DNA from: Bacilli bacterium
Lineage (GTDB): Bacteria > Bacillota_I > Bacilli_A > RF39 > UBA660
Assembly (NCBI GenBank): GCA_016283075.1
Contig: JAEEMF010000050.1
Span: 1-5,208 of the forward strand
Direction of reading: 5' to 3'
Length of the DNA stretch: 5,208 nucleotides
The position numbers were made by a program, and so were the translations under genes. The notes beneath the pieces are model-generated. The model did not search any database. It was not told where the DNA came from and saw only the letters and a program-made list of their open reading frames with translations. Below are positions 4,846 to 5,208 of the stretch, one piece after another (positions within the stretch are counted from its first letter, which is position 1; each line of letters opens with the position of its first letter).

Positions 4846-5208
4846 AGATTTTCAAATATCTAGTCAGGAGGGAACTAATCCTAGTTTTATTAAAACAAAA
4901 GCTTATAATTTTACCTTAAATAATGGTTTTAAACTAAGTAGAGAAAAGATTATTAAAGGTAATAAAGATGGTTCTGCAGTAATTATTATTCCTTATATAA
5001 ATGATAATTTATTACTTGTTATAGAACCAAGAGTATTTACTAAAACAGGAGTTGGGATTAGTTTTCCTGCTGGATATATTGAAGAAGGTGAAAAACCAGT
5101 AGAAGCAGCTTTAAGAGAGCTAAAAGAAGAAACAGGATTAGTACCAGAAAAACTTGTAGAAGTAGATAGTTTTTATCAAGATGAAGGATGTTCGGAAGCG
5201 TTTAATCA
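4805..5208 (+). CDS. Nudix hydrolase, probably ADP-ribose pyrophosphatase-like, 3' end missing
   Basis: The frame is open from ATG 4805 to the window end (134 residues visible). A full Nudix box, G-x5-E-x7-R-E-L-x-E-E-x-G-L, occupies residues 90-112 (bases 5072-5140), including the catalytic REL-x-EE glutamates E105, E108 and E109. After the box, YQDEGCSEAF resembles the ADP-ribose pyrophosphatase substrate loop. In context it probably cleaves ADP-ribose or another NAD-derived dinucleotide. ATG 4805 is the only ATG, GTG or TTG in frame between the TAG at 4781 and the Nudix domain, so it is chosen although its ribosome site is weak and it overlaps pncB by 41 bases in the +1 frame. The alternative is NrtR, a Nudix-derived NAD regulator with a C-terminal winged helix. 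The intact catalytic box and the 45-residue leader before the fold favour an enzyme, but the C-terminus is not visible. Confidence -1.
   Translation, partial: MDSKKLKKLKKIIKDFQISSQEGTNPSFIKTKAYNFTLNNGFKLSREKIIKGNKDGSAVIIIPYINDNLLLVIEPRVFTKTGVGISFPAGYIEEGEKPVEAALRELKEETGLVPEKLVEVDSFYQDEGCSEAFN

Noticed and set aside
4866..4872. AGGAGGG as the real ribosome site of the Nudix gene
   Set aside because: No ATG, GTG or TTG follows at 5-12 bases in any useful frame, and the next in-frame codons (Asn, Pro, Ser, Phe) are not starts.

Overview
The window is very AT-rich DNA, with A/T-ending codons throughout, AGA as the main Arg codon, clear purine-rich Shine-Dalgarno sites and tightly packed genes all on the + strand. 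This fits a low-GC Bacillota or Bacilli-like bacterium, perhaps an uncultured gut-type lineage. The lineage is inferred from composition and gene style only. All twelve Trp codons in the readable genes are TGG and no gene contains an internal TGA, so the standard code is the simplest reading.

Region 1 (1-2015) is a cell-envelope acylation pair. It holds the 3' part of an AlgJ/AlgX-like 'DHHW' SGNH-type protein, then a complete MBOAT-family membrane O-acyltransferase that begins inside the stop codon of the first gene (TAATG). Pairs of this kind usually move acetyl groups across the membrane onto an extracytoplasmic polymer. A strong intrinsic terminator at 2017-2057 closes the unit.

Region 2 (2016-2246) is noncoding. 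It holds the terminator, an A-tract UP-like element, a near-consensus sigma-A promoter (TTGACA-17-TAAAAT) and a leader of about 130 nt. The leader contains a 5' hairpin, a 19-nt sequence present twice (18/19 identical) whose first nine bases also occur a third time at the promoter -10, and a perfect 16-bp palindrome followed by a second TATAAT box.

Region 3 (2247-5208) reads as one transcription unit: an unrecognised 137-aa soluble protein, a nicotinamidase-type cysteine hydrolase (PncA), a nicotinate phosphoribosyltransferase (PncB), and the start of a Nudix hydrolase cut by the window end. PncA converts nicotinamide to nicotinate and PncB converts nicotinate to nicotinate mononucleotide, which are the first two steps of the Preiss-Handler NAD salvage route. 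The Nudix protein probably acts on ADP-ribose or a related dinucleotide. The last three genes overlap one another (11 and 41 nt), which suggests translational coupling.

I see no CRISPR array, tRNA, rRNA or mobile element. The least explained part is the 137-aa gene together with its repeat-rich leader in front of the NAD salvage genes.
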